From the NCBI GenBank assembly GCA_034440575.1, contig JAOTOL010001566.1, forward strand, positions 612,501-676,500: 64,000 nt of DNA, read 5' to 3'. The translations under genes and the position numbers were made by a program. The notes beneath the pieces are model-generated. The model saw nothing but the letters and a program-made list of their open reading frames with translations, was not told where the DNA came from and did no database searches. Positions 1-13,208 of this stretch are shown one piece after another. Source of the stretch: Imbricaverruca yamaguchii (taxonomy: Eukaryota > Arthropoda > Thecostraca > Neoverrucidae). Within the stretch, counting starts at the first letter, position 1. Each line of letters opens with the position of its first letter.

Positions 1-105
1 CGCAGCCCGTCTCCGTGCACCACCGCCCGAGGCCACCAGCGCGTGGTGGCCGCGTCAGGTGGTGGTGCCCGGCGCTGGGATGTGCGCCACTCGTCACGTG
101 CTGAC

Positions 106-3100
106 CTCCAGGTCTCGTCCGAGACGCCGCCGCGGATCTTCCTCAGCAGCTGGCTGATGGCGTCCATCGGGTCCATGACGTCACGGCTGACGTCGTCGAC
201 AGGCTCTCCGCGGACGTCGGCCGGCTGTGGTGACGTCAAAGCGGTGTAAACCACGGTCACGCACATGGACCAAGTCACCGGCCTGCTTAGTCGAGACATG
301 CCACTGAGGTTGTCCGGGGAAAGGGAAGAGTAAGTGGACGATCACGATTTTCCGGCACGTCCTGTCCCCGCTCAAATATATCGGTAACAAAGCGAGTCAT
401 CTGAAATTCCAGTTGAAAACACCATCGAAAAACTACATTTTGCCCTCCCTTTCCCTGAATCTGGCTCTCAGGCACCGCCGGTCCACCGGCGGTGCCTGCC
501 TCCATCTGTTCTGACCGGTCTACCCGAGCCGGGTCTCCACCTCACTCGGGATGGCTTGCCCTGTTCCGAGGCGAGGCATCGACGGTTCTATATCGTGGGA
601 CACGAGCTTCATACCAGCTCCGGTGCGGCAGCTGTGGCGAGGCCGTACCCTCACCTGAGCCGAGATCCTCTGCAGCACGGCCGTCAGCGGCTGGGCGTTC
701 TCCTCGTCACTCGAGTACCAGTTGTCGTCAGCCAACGGTTCGTCGTCGTCAGTCGGCTGGGGAGTGCTCTACGGCACAGGGTCACCAGAGGTCACGACCA
801 CAGAACGACGGAGATCACTGGGGGTTAGCAGAGATTACTGGAGGCCAATGAGGGTAACCCGAGGTCAATGGAGGCACGGAATATGAACTGAAGATCTGAC
901 GACTACATGCGCAATAACAATAGAGGTCATGAAAGTGTATTTACATTCGCCCTTTCTTTGTGATGAAACAAAAGAAACAGTTGGACAGGTGTTATTGTGA
1001 AGCAGAAACAGTGCAAAATGTTCAAAATGGAAATTAGTCGAGCAATCAGGCACGCAATTAGTCAGGCACGGGACAACATTTGTTTAAAAAAAACAGTCAC
1101 GAATGATACGAGCGAGGGCGAAGCCAGGACGAGTCCACTAGCATGTATACGACAGCTTTGAAGAGCCGGCCGGTCAGACCGACACGCTTTTGAAAGCAAT
1201 ATTTTTGTCATTGCCACAGCGCTTCGCATTCTAATTTTTCAGTCAGTCATGTGTGGTTTCAATTTTAATTTTAGCCTATTTGTATCCGCATAGTCTTCAT
1301 GAAGCGTGCTTAATTATTGCTAAAACAAAGAGGTTTGCGGCGGCTTTTACACAGGCCAACTGCCATCGGCGTTCCACGGTGCAACAGTATTTCAAGTTCT
1401 AATAGTTTCTCTCAGGACCTCTCCTGCCAGGACCTCAGGACCTCTCAGAACAAATGTGTTCTTTTCATTTTGCTATTTACCAACCTACATCACAATATAT
1501 ATCCTGAATTACTGTCAAACTTTGTTGAAAGAAGTGGATTTGCGGCGACATTTCCGGCAGCTAGCGGTACATTTCTCGCCGGAGCCGTCGTTCGCCTTCC
1601 GTCCCCATAGTTCGGCGGCATCGCGGCTGGTCAGTGCTCGGGTGCCCCGGGTTCAGTCCCCGGAAGGGATGGTGAATCCTTATTTCTGATTTTAGCAACG
1701 CAACTTGGTAAATGGTTCGCATCCAAAGTCATTAGCTCTGCATACATGCTTGGAGGCACCGGACTGCACAAACTCTGAAAGCAGTGCGCCTATGATTGAT
1801 GTGCATGGAGGTTCGACTGTGCTGCGCTTTTGACGCTTGCTCTCACTCGTCCGGCGCCCTTGGGGCTATATATTAGCATTGTATTTAATTGCATTGTGCT
1901 GTCAGGGACAGTCACATGGTATTGCTCATACCCTCCCACCGTCAATTATTATGGAGTACCTACATTTTATCCTTAGATGATTATTGTAGGGTATCGTTGA
2001 CAATAAGATACAGCTAAGATGAAGCGTGCACAAAGTGAATGTGAGCCACTAGTATCTAAGTCAATGCGGATCACAATAACTTGCATGGCTGCATATGATT
2101 GTTACATTACTAGTTTCCGAACGCTGCGTGCTTTGCTCACTTCTCTGTTCATATTGAAACAGAGCAATTCCTTCAGTATTGCCAGAGCGGGGTTACTAAA
2201 ATAATTGGAAGATAAAAGGCAGAAAATATGTATCGTTGGGATTTGCTTCCCATGAACTCAGGACATTGAGGATCAGGCCCAGTGCATACCGCCACCGGCC
2301 CTCCGGCATGGCCTCACCTCCCGCGGGGCGACATCCTTCTGCTGCTGCTGGATGCGTCGGTAGAGGAGGCGCTGTCCGGCCGGCAGGTGGCCGATGTCCT
2401 CCGAACCAGCTTCGGCCGCCGCCGCCACCGCCTTCGCCGACCCCGTATCGGCCGCCGGAGCCACCTCGGTCGTCTCCGTCCGGGAGCACCGCTCGGCTCG
2501 CCGTCGACGCCGACGCTCGCGACTGTGGCGCCGTCGCAGTCGACGGTCCGAGTCGTGTCCGCGCGGCTGGTGGGACAGCGTCCGGGAGCGGCGGCCGCCG
2601 CCGGCCGCGTTGCGTGCGCGCCGCTCTGGCCGACCGCGGCCCGCCTCGGTCGGCTCCTTCACTGCAGGGATGCGGCACGTCAGTCGGCTCACTCACTGCA
2701 GGGACGAGACACGTCAGTCGGCTCCTTCACTGCAGGGACGCGACACGTCAGTCGGCTCTTTCAGTGCAGGGACCACGTATCTTTACTGCGACGCGACACG
2801 TCAGTCGGCTCCTTCACTGCAGGGACGCGCACGTCAGTCGGCTCCTTCACTGCAGGGACGCGACACGTCAGTCGGCAGGGGTCTGCGGGACGCGACACGT
2901 CAGTCGGCTCCTTCACTGCAGGGACGCGACACGTCAGTCGGCTCCTTCACTGCAGGGACGCGACACGTCAGTCGCCTCCTTCACTGCAGGGACGCGACAC
3001 GTCAGTCGGCTCCTTCACTGCAGGGACGCGACACGTAGTCGGCTCTCACTATGCAGGGACGCGACACGTAGTTTACTGGACACTGCGTCACTGAGACCAA

Positions 3101-6100
3101 ACTCAGTCGGCTCACTTCACTGCAGGGACGCGGCACGTCAGTGTTTCACTCATTCATTAAACCGACGCGGCACGTCAGTAGGCTCATTCACTACAGAGAT
3201 GCGACAAGTCAGTCGGCTCATTCACTACAGGGACACGGCGCATCAGTCGGCTCATTAACTTCAGGGACACAGCACGTCAGTTCACGACCTGTTTGGTTAG
3301 CTCAGTGGATAGAGCGTTGGCCTGCAAAGGTCTCCCCGGCTTGGCACAAAGGGTCGAGCCGTTTCATGCGCTCGCTATAAACGCCTCCGGGCTGGGTGGC
3401 TTGTTGGAAACTGGTCAGGCAAGGTCTGGGGTTTGGGCACCAGGCGGCCGTGCCCGACTATGTGGATATGTTAAACTCACGGTAAAAATTGTGCTTTAGA
3501 ACTGAAGTTTCCTCATCGGAATGTATGTGCAAGGTCAATACAAGAAACTTACGCTGAGAATGGTCTTTCAATTTGCAAAGCCTTCCCAACAGTAATTATA
3601 ATTATGGTTTATTATTCAAATTATTATTTCTCATAGAGGGTCGAATCAGCGTTGGATTAGTGCCGGATCAGCCTCAGACCAGCGGGAGGTGTACCGAATC
3701 AGCAGAAGTGTCGGATCAACAGGAAAGGTGTGTCAGATCCGCAGAAGCATTGAGTTAGCAGAAGGGGTGCTGGATTAGCAGGAGAGGTGTGTCGGATCAG
3801 CAGGCGATATACCGGGTTAGCAGGGGAGGTACTGGCTCAGCGGGAGGTGTGTCGAGTGAGAGTTATGACCACCGGGTCAGCGGCAGAGATGTCGGGTCAG
3901 CGGGGCAGGTATGTACCGGGGCAGTTGAGATGGATGTCAGGTCTATGTGGAGTTTGTGAGCGTCTCAAGATTGCATTGCCCACGGAAGGTCTGTAGCACA
4001 GATATAAATCCATTGTCTGGTCTAAAGGCGGCAGGGAAGTTTTCCTCAACATACTTCACAGGTATACTAAGATATTCGCGAAGTTACAACTCATAACACA
4101 TTTCAGCGCTATATAAACACGGAAAGCGCTAGACAGGTGAACAAAGGAATCCTGGCACGGTCCAAAGAGAGCTCAATAGTCGCTTCGAATTACGTGAGTC
4201 GTGAGGCTTACCTAGGTGAGTGTATCTGGTGTGCTCTATGTTGGGGAAAGAGAAGTTAGGCGGCTCTCCTCTCTTCCGTCTCTGTTTCGCCAGCTGGATC
4301 ATATGTATGGCTCCCTGTCTGCCCATACGAGGGAATTCTCCGAGAATATCTGCGGGGGCAGTCTCCAGATGCTGAAACGGCAACAAGGCTAACCTGTTAT
4401 TCTTGCACGATATTATCATCAGCATCAGCATCAGCTAGACGGCATCATCAGGGGCGCTGGACCAGTAAGGGTCTGGAAATTGATATAGTGTTCCCATGTT
4501 CTCTTGGCCACCAGTGTGACCATGAACGTTGGGTCAGTGGGTGGCGTGACGCGGCATGCTGTGCGAGCACGAGAAGCACACCGTCACGGAACCCTTTCGC
4601 AAGTGCGGGAAGCACACCGCCATGGAACCTTTAACCTAAGCAAGGATTACGAGTACTCTGAACTTTATGAGATATCATCATTAAGCTGGCAAAAAGTGAA
4701 GTAAAAACCGCAGCACTAGTTCTTTGGAAAAAACCGGACTTAACACTTTAGAACAGAAAACAATCAAGGTTTCATAACAGTCGCAATCGGGTCGTGTCGG
4801 GTCGATCAAGGAAAACGTCATATACACACGATAAAAGATTCGCTAAGATTTCGCCCTGGCTCGCAATTGCTACACCATAGCTCGAAACATGGCTGATATT
4901 TTCAATTTGAAAAAAAGATTATTATCTACTACTCAAAGTAATCTAGGACATAGTGTGGCAGCACATGAAACAGAGCAGAACATTTACCTTGATGAGGATG
5001 CTCTTGGTGACGTCAGTCATAGGTTCGTGGCTGAACTTGCACTTGGCGGCGCTGAAGCAGCGCGCGCCAGTGTGGAATATCTTACACGGGAACCCCTTGT
5101 GCAGGTACAGACAGCTGGCTTGCTTGAAACAACACTCCCTGGCGTAGAACTTGCAGAGCTCCATTTTACGAGGAGGACGCATTTTGTGCGAGAAGGTGCA
5201 GTGCTTCCCCTATAAAAAACGCACGAAGTGAGCCGTATGCTGTAAACAGCAGGGGCAAAGAAAACAATAAAGTACCACGCCTAGTATATGGGGGAGCACC
5301 AATGAGCACGCAGTCGCTGCATCAGAACAGCTTGCTGACTCGAATACCACGGCTCAAAACACATCCATCATTGGCCAGTTGACTGCTAAATGGACACGCG
5401 CGATCCAAAGTTTCACCGGTTCAAGCAAACAGTAATAAGAGATGATATGATGGCATGATGACAAACATTGAGTTAACAATATTGTTGAACCCGAGTAATA
5501 TGCAGTAAGGAATTGATATACTAGTGCCCAGATTAGCTTTGAGGCATGGACATTGGACGTGGGCCACCATGGGTACACCACATTCAGGGGCTGAAACAGA
5601 GAGGCGGGCACTGGACTCATGTGCCGGATGGAGAGGTGGCTCCTCTTCAGCCGGAAAAGGCGACCCTTGAGGAGGGCTGAGGTGCCCCCCCCCCCTCCCT
5701 CCCCCGCTCAACGGACTTTCGGTCAAAGTCGCCCCTTTTAGAGAAGACGGCCCTTCATTATGCTCGAGTGCATCCCCTTCGCACTCGACCAAGGCGTCTC
5801 TCCAAGAGTAAATGTGCCCATCCCCATAATTTTTGGATCCGCCCGTGACATGTTTGCTTTCAAAATTTGGAGGAAAAGCACTTCGAAGGATCCATGATTA
5901 CAAAAGAGACCGCTTAAGCTGGTTAAAAATTGCCTAGCATGGGGTTGACAAACAACATACGTTTTTGTTGTCGGACAAATATCCTGCAAGTCTCCAGTCA
6001 TGGGAGTGTCGTGATATGCTTGCTGAAGGTATGGACTGTAGACCTGAGTAAGATGGTTTACGAGGGAAAACAATATTTTGTAACGCCTCGCTTCTACCCA

Positions 6101-7369
6101 GTACACATCACTGAGAGAAGGCAAAATCACTAAGCATGTTGACGAACCTTGAGGCACTTCCCCTGCATGTAGTAGGCACAAATTGCCGAGGGTTTGCGCT
6201 TCTTGTCAGGACGTCGCCGTTTACCAGCTGGGCTGGTGAACCCCTCGTACGCGTCGTACGGCCAGTCGAAGAAGGTCTCGTATGTGACCGGGCGGTGGCG
6301 TGGCGAGGCGCCGCGCACGTACACACAGTTGTCATCGGACGCGTCATCTCCCGACCAGTGTCTCTGCGGCACCGGCACACAAAGCATAGGCGGTTGCGAC
6401 TGACCTTCCTAGTGAACATCTGGTGAAACTGAACGTGTACTTTTGTTGCCACCTGGCACATTTATCGAGTCAACGTAAGTTGTGTTTACGCACGACTTAG
6501 ACCTCAGGCAAGTAAAGTCATTATTGACCATTAGAGGTGAAGGGACATTTCAATCATCATATGGTGTCACTAGACGCACTACTAACTACTGAACGTCAAG
6601 GATGATTGCCCACCTTTCGTCCTGGTGATTGCCGATGAGATTCACTACGACAGTGTTGTTCTTCTGACCCAGGCTTCTTCACGTCAACCTCGCGCCCGAC
6701 TTGTTCGCTTCCGTGCATTTCATCCTCGGGCCTCTCGACGCCACGTTCTTCAGCATCCTTAGTGGCCTCTCGCTCCGCTACGGAGGGAGAGCCCTGGCTC
6801 GCCTCGGCGACCGAACCATTTTGAACCGACTCGGTACAGGGGTGCTCGGTCTGGTCCTGCTTCACCTCCGTGTCGTCGTCGTCCTCCAGCTCTCCCTCTT
6901 CGAGCTCACTGGCGCCCGCCAAGACCATGTCGCAGCCGGAGACGGAGCCGGAGATGGAGCCGGAGACGGAGCCGTCGGACGCCGATAGGTCCGATGGCAG
7001 TCCCAGCCCTTCGGGCACACCTGTGACACGCACCGCGGACCGCTGTTCGGAGCCAGGTGAAGCTGAAGTCGGAGCCGGAGCTGGAGCCTCATCCTCAGCC
7101 TGAACCGAAGCCGGACCCAGAGCCTCAGCCGGAGCCTCAGCCGGAGCCGGAGCCACAGGAGCCGAAAGGACCGGCTCGGCCTGACCGCGTCCGGTGGCGA
7201 ACGTCTGGCGACACGTCCTGCCCAGCCAGCGGCCGCCGGCGCCCGACCTCAGCCCCCAGCCGCCGTCAGCGGGCTGGCCGGCCAGCCCGTCTCCGCTGTG
7301 AATCTCCGCCGCCTCCTCCACGATCTCCAGCCTCTCGTCATCTGAATCCATCACGCTCTGTGTGGACAT
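106..7369 (-). CDS. ZC3H4: ZC3H4-like triple CCCH zinc-finger protein, 3'-incomplete
   Basis: Likely a nuclear RNA-binding protein of the ZC3H4/ZC3H6/suppressor-of-sable family, which in known members restrains unproductive transcription. Exons read on the minus strand: 7369-6614, 6363-6148, 5209-4988, 4371-4212, 2661-2318, 768-655, 224-106; all junctions are GT-AG and phases agree. The start is ATG 7369 with A at -3; a second ATG lies at 7351. Exon 1 is acidic and holds LEEGELEDDDD, typical of the family. Exons 2-3 make three fingers: C314-C322-C328-H332, C343-C351-C357-H361, C366-C375-C381-H385. Exon 5 is Arg-rich and ends in a block with LLYRRIQQQQ like vertebrate ZC3H4; exon 6 has the conserved NWYSSDEEN. 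The proline-rich KPPPGVGL block of vertebrates was not found. Exons 1-3, 5 and 6 are firm; 4 and 7 rest on splice signals and phase. The gene continues beyond base 1. Confidence 0.82.
2644..3285 (-). repeat. 34-bp minisatellite containing the zinc-finger gene's exon 5 acceptor
   Basis: About 17 full or partial copies. On the minus strand each unit contains CCCTGCAG followed by TGAAGGAGCCGA. The copy nearest the gene (2674-2649) is the exon 5 acceptor plus the first 12 exon bases. Units become degenerate towards 3285, where a SINE begins. Confidence 0.9.
3288..3490 (+). mobile_element. tRNA-derived SINE, family B
   Basis: Pol III A box TTAGCTCAGTGGATAGAGCG, then GGCCTGCA and a tRNA-unrelated body. 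The copy at 56884 shares head and body order. The B box here is decayed. Confidence 0.6.
3600..3960 (+). repeat. Degenerate ~30-bp tandem repeat
   Basis: Units resemble GTGTCGGATCAGCAGGAGAG with many substitutions and indels, in intron 4 of the zinc-finger gene. Confidence 0.6.
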
Positions 7370-7488
7370 GGTCGGTGATTTCGCTATGCTCGTAACCACC
7401 AAAGAAAGTTTCACAAGGGAACGAGATAACGGGTACATGGGATAACAATAAGAAATAACAATGCATATGCAGCTATATATGATTGCAC

Positions 7489-7516
7489 ATACATACATAC
7501 ATACATACATACATAG

Positions 7517-7588
<72 letters not shown>

Positions 7589-7601
7589 GTGTGTGTGTGT
7601 G
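7489..7601. repeat. Compound microsatellite (CATA)n (CA)n (TA)n (TG)n
   Basis: About 110 bases of dinucleotide and tetranucleotide repeats, 120 bases upstream of the zinc-finger gene's start codon, in its 5' leader or promoter. A long minus-strand open frame crosses it only because TA/CA repeats lack stops. Confidence 0.95.
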
Positions 7602-7769
7602 TATTTACAAATGTCCGTAGATGTGATGTCTCGAATGACTGTAAACAATATTTTTGCCTTCTGCAATCTACGTATATTGTGCAATATTGACTTAACAAAA
7701 AAAAAAAGAAGTTGAATGTCATACCGTGCCGACGTGTTAAATGGATATTTCATGATAGGTGGCAGACTT

Positions 7770-10736
7770 CGTGTCATCGAGCCAACGGATACATACTCGC
7801 GAAAAGCAAATGGCTGTGTTTGGATTCGGATCGTCAGCCTGGATTACTAAGCTTGTAACTGAAGAACCCACCGGCCGATATGGAAAATTATCCAAGCAAC
7901 CCGATTTTCCACTGACCATGAATATAAAAAACATAAAACCGAGACCAGTATCGATTTTACCTTTGGTACTCAACTGAATGGATGAACGTGGCGATTCAGC
8001 CCCATCTCGTGCGCCCATTAACGTTTAAAATTAGAACCAGTTAAACAGTGGTCGTTGCTTTTTGATTGGGGATATTTGACGACGTTATTCCAGATTTAAT
8101 GGGGGCGGAGCAAATATCAGGTACTTTAATTACGAGCCATGCTTTAATGTCACTGCCTATTCTATTAGTCCCAACTTACACCACACAGGATTAAGCATTT
8201 GCGGCTAGCAAGGAACATCCCTTATCCAATATTCGATAGGCACATCCAGAACTTTACTTGTATTGGATATCCGAAAAACGAATCCACAGACGCGAGACTA
8301 GCATCTTTCTCACTCCCAAAGGCTTGTCCCACATTTCGGTTGCGCCTTGCTTTTAACAAACGGACACAGAGGCGGAGCCAGACCAATGGGGCGGGACAAC
8401 CACCGTAAAAAAACGATGAAAAACGTCCTACCTTGGAATTCGCCATTTTTGTTTTTAGGGTTAGGGAAAAACTACGGCACCGTACGCCGACCGGCATCCG
8501 CCAAGGGTCACGCATTAGTTAAACAGCTGCATTTTATACGCACAGTGGCATTATTGAGTTTAACCGCAGAGCTGATCTATTGTAATGGGACTTGTTCCTT
8601 GGCCCTAAAACGGGAGAGCGGAGCTTGCTGGTGGATGCAAAGGACATCACCCGATCTTGGAACCCCAGTTGAAGGGAACAATTTTCACCGGAGTTTAACG
8701 TGTCGCCAATAACCCGACAATGTCGCTAGGTGGCCCGTCTGTATCGGGTCAGTTCCCAGCCGTAATTCTTAGTTGAAGCTAAACGCGAGCCAACGTATTC
8801 CATTTACAATGCGTTTCTATTTATGTCGTGGAAACGGAAGGCGCCCGAAACTTCGCAGGGCATACTAAGCGAAGCGTGGGAATTTAGCCCGGCATATGGA
8901 CAGACTAACCTAGAACGGTCATCTTGAACGTCGCGGTCATCCTGGATCTGAACGAATGTTAGCTGTTATGTCGCAGGGAATAATATCAACATAATTATTA
9001 ACTAGGCGTGTAGGACGGTAGTACCTACACGCCTACGCCACGATGGCTGAGTCCATGCCACGAACCTCGCTAACAGTAGTGCAGCCGAGTGGAGTCTAGT
9101 ATCTAGGTCAGGCTTGGGAGGACATTGAACACATCGGTAAAAGGCAGTTTCGCAAAAATTACATGGGGAAATTCAAGCTGAAAGTCGCTGAACGAGGAGA
9201 GGAGAGGCTCAGAGAGGAAACATGCATTGAAGCCATTTGAAAGCGATCCAGTTAAGATCCCGCGAGAAAAAAAAAACGTTCCGGTTGCGCAACCGCTCAC
9301 AAACGAACTTTCCATTCAGTGCTGACCCAGTTACCGGTCATGTTGGAAACGAAGGTAAGTTTAACTAAAATCTTGAGTTGCTACGCTCTGGTACCAGCTA
9401 TAAAACTTCGAAATACTGAGGAAGCGTCCCTGTTTCCTCACAAAGTAACAGCGGTATGTATTCATTTTACGGAAACATTACCATACTCTACAATTTTGAC
9501 AATTTCGAACTTATTTAAAGCTAATCTTTAAACCAGTGCAGGTTTCAAAATTATTATCGAATGCTATTTTCCAATTCGCTGGCGTCCTCTGTGTTATCAT
9601 CCAGCTCAATACACGCCAAAAGCATTAGAAACGTGGTAGGGGATACCGGTTATAGTTGATACAATTTTACCGAAACGCAAAATGTCCCATCACATTGGAA
9701 TTGAAGCGGAGATAGCTACACATAAGCCAAGTCTAAACCTTCTAGTATCGTCCCCATTTTTTTTTCGTGGCATCATCTGGGTTTTCCACCAGAGGGCAAA
9801 ACATGCCCAACTACCGGTTCATCAAATCACCCCGCAATAGGTGTAACTTGTTACTGGTGATGGGGTACTTTGCTAAAATGTGCCGACGTAATCTGAGAGG
9901 GCTATATTTTACGCTTACAGTAATAATACTGGTTTGAGTCCTGACTGACCATAGTTCATGGTTTATGCCAGCTATGGAATGTGCAAACGTTCATTCCATA
10001 GCTGCACCTTCTCCTTCGTTCGGTCTTTTCTGTTGGGTGAGAAATGCCGGTAAAAATATTGAATAAGACTATCTTGAAACAGTTTTAACAAACAACTTAC
10101 TATAAATATGCAATTTTCTGGTTATTTTATTTCATAACCAGGCCACAAAACGCTGATACAGGCTGATGTTGCCACAGGCTCATTAAGTTGACACAGGCTG
10201 TATCGATTTATGTTTCCTGGTGCAGGCTGCAATATGCTATGCAACATTGCGAGTGCAATTTAGTGGCAAACGGTCAAAGCATTTCACCCTTGCAAAACTG
10301 AGAGAACCTGGTAATGATAACCAACACATAGAATGTTAGTAAGTGAGCGACAAATGAGAAATTAAGAGCGAAGCACAAACCTTGAAATTTTACTTTCGCC
10401 CCAAAGGTGTGCCACGTGGTCACCATTCCACAGCAGCGAATCGGAAGAACCTGCGCTCGTTCATGCCGCGAGAAGAGGGTGCCAATAGCAACATGTGTTG
10501 CAGCCATGGCAACCAGCTTCACACTTTGGGAGAAAATACTGTTGTATCAACTATCCCGTGTATGAACTAGACCCCGTCTCCCCTATACGTAATAGCGTCT
10601 CCTCCGGATAATTTCTTGGAGACAAAAGTTTCCTCTCCTGCAAAACCAAAAATGTGATTCTTTGATCGTAAATTAAATCAATAAAAAAGCCCCCACAACC
10701 ACTACAATGTAACGGCGCTGCGTATATGAAAAAAAC
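7770..10736. other. Intergenic DNA, no gene recognised
   Basis: Small open frames only, none with a known motif. A perfect 12-bp inverted repeat (TAGGCGTGTAGG, 9-base loop) lies at 9003-9035. The stretch 8040-9000 resembles general interspersed repeat sequence but no family could be defined. Confidence 0.5.
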
Positions 10737-12112
10737 CTGGTGGGTTTATTCCGCTACCCTGAGTTGTTGCCGTGCTTATGCTCAATTACCGAGCCGAATT
10801 TCATGAAATATTCACCAATGGATGCATTTGGATCGATTTACCTTGGACTTTTGAATGCGGCGATTCTCACCGTGATGTAGAGCTGTTAAACTGTATTAAA
10901 TTACAAGCGACCATTTTGATAAATGTTGCCGAGCGTCTACTCCTAACCGGCTGGACCGAATTCCATGAAACCTTCACCTATTGATGTGGCATAGTCGATT
11001 TACCTGGGAATTTCCAGTATGGTGACCTTGACTTTGACCAAAGGTCGCCAAATATGCATTTCTTTATTTCCGTTGTTGCCGCGCCTATGCTCCTAAACTA
11101 CTCAACCGAATTTCACGAAACCTTCACCAATAGACGTAACGTGGTCAATATACTTCGGACTTTTAAACATGGAGACCTTGGCTTCGGGTCAAGGTCACCA
11201 AAAATGCATAAACCTTTCATCGGTCGTTGTCACGCCCATGTTCCGAAAGTACTGAAACGAATTACATGAAACATCCACTAATCGACGTAGCGTTGTCGAT
11301 ATACTTGAGACTTTGGAGCACGGGGACCCCGGTTTCGGCTTTAGGTCATCTTAAATGGAGAAAACTGCGTAAGTATTGTTTAATTGTTTTTATGCGATTC
11401 AGACATTGTCTCTCTTTCAAAAGCTGCAGTTTCCCATCACATCTACCGAACTTGAGAATGTGGGTGAAACAGTAACGGCATTGTGGGAAGTTCTGTATGA
11501 ATTTTGATAACCTTAACCTAGCACCGTGGTCACCATGCTCGAAAGTCACAGGTATATCGCCCACTCCACGTCGGCTGGTGACGGTTTCATGAACTTCGGT
11601 CCGGTAGTTTCGAAGTACGGGCGTGACAAAATGTCTTAAACGATTGTGTGCATCTTTGATGACCGTATCCCAGAACCGAGGTCACCATGTTCAAAAGTAC
11701 GGAGTATATCGACCACTCCACGTCGACTGGTGAAGGCATCATGAATTTCTGTTCAGTAGTTTCGGAGCATGGGTGTGGTAAAAACATCAAAAACGGTTGT
11801 ATGCGTTTTAGGTGACCTTGATCTAAACCCAAGGTCACCATATTCACAAATCCCACGTGTATCGACCACGCCACGTCGATTGGTGAAAGTTCATTAAACT
11901 CGGTTCAGTAGCTTAGGAGCATGGGCGCGAAATTTTCCGAAATGGCTGCTGGGAATTTAACGGATAATTTAACAGCTCTGCATTACGGTCCGGGGCGCGA
12001 TATTCAAAAGTACATTCAAAAGTCGATTGGTAAATGTTTCATGAAAATCGGCTCGATAGGTCAGCATTGGCGCGCTAACAACTCCGGACAATAGAATGGA
12101 CCCACCCTGAAA
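10737..12112. mobile_element. Foldback-like element built of inverted arrays of ~150-bp subrepeats
   Basis: Four subrepeats in plus orientation (starting near 10763, 10925, 11072, 11223), a ~150-bp centre near 11420, then four in minus orientation (ending near 11630, 11785, 11925, 12090). Each unit has a core like CCGAATTTCATGAAACCTTC plus CACCAATNGACGT. The outer ends are also inverted copies (GGTGGGT...GTTGTT). No transposase frame was seen; this matches Foldback/Galileo-type architecture. Confidence 0.65.
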
Positions 12113-13208
12113 AACAACGGGCTTATTTTCCACAGCCCCATATTGTTGTCACTTTTTACTGGCATGATAACAGACGAAGAACCGGTATCGAATATGCTAA
12201 AAGGTGTTTAGGTACAAACGTTCTTCTCACGTCGCGCTGATAGCTTATGTGGGCCTGGACGCGGGCACCATTCGCAAACCAGCAGAATCCTCTTGATGTG
12301 TAACACTCTCATGGTGACTACATCCACTGATCAGGATTGTATCTTCATAGCGTCCGCAAGATATTCCATTTATCTTCGGGGAATGGTTTACGCGTATAGT
12401 GCATTATCTCCCACGGGCTTTAACTGGCATTCAAGCCAGGCCGCACTTTGGCCAATTGGGGATGGCTCGATTGGTCACAAAGGGTGTCAATTAGAGGAAA
12501 AACAAATTTGTTTCAACGAGTTCATATATGACCAGGAAAGGGTATCAAACCATAAGTATTGACCGAAATGATGTGCGGGAAATCCAGTTGTAATGATCAC
12601 AATATATCAAGCTTCTTCTAAACTAATGACCGCCTTCAAGGCATCCTCAGGGCGGACGCCGACACGGGCATGCAGAACATGTAAATTTACTTCAACGTCC
12701 AACGCATCCACGTCGAACACCAATGCAGATATCGCCCAGTGCAGATGTTGCCCCTTCAAAACAAGGCTGATAGTGTAGGCACGCTGTGGTTTGGCTCTTA
12801 CTTGCGGACAAGCATAGGGATGAACCGGGGTTCCTGCGAAGCAGTGAATGGAGAACAAGATACACGCTTGCACGGGTGCCCAGAGGCCAAACTAAAATAA
12901 AGGGGTATTTTTACAATATCGGCAAATATCCTTCCGATGATTAATATCTCATATCGGACTGCTTACAGCGATATTCCTGAGGTCTTCAGGTTTGTCAACG
13001 ATGTTCACAATTATGCTCCAGGTTGCCTGCCGCTGAAATCAGATTCACGGTCAAGCCAGAATGAGTTCAGCAGAAATTTTTATTCGAGCGCACGAGAACT
13101 CCGTCTCGAGTACTAGCTTGCAAGACACCTCTTGCATAGGAGGATCCGATATACAATGCGCGGTCAAGCGTGCTGTTGAATAAGATTGACCTTGTTAACC
13201 AGCGTCTG
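12113..13208. other. Intergenic DNA, nothing recognised
   Basis: No ORF with a known motif and no clear tandem repeat. Small frames at 12293-12562 and 12607-12873 have no support from splice signals. Confidence 0.4.

Noticed and set aside
7370..7777. Upstream extension of the zinc-finger ORF through YIYIYI and CVCVC runs
   Set aside because: It is a translated TA/CA microsatellite; the ATG at 7369 has a better context and begins the acidic family-like sequence.
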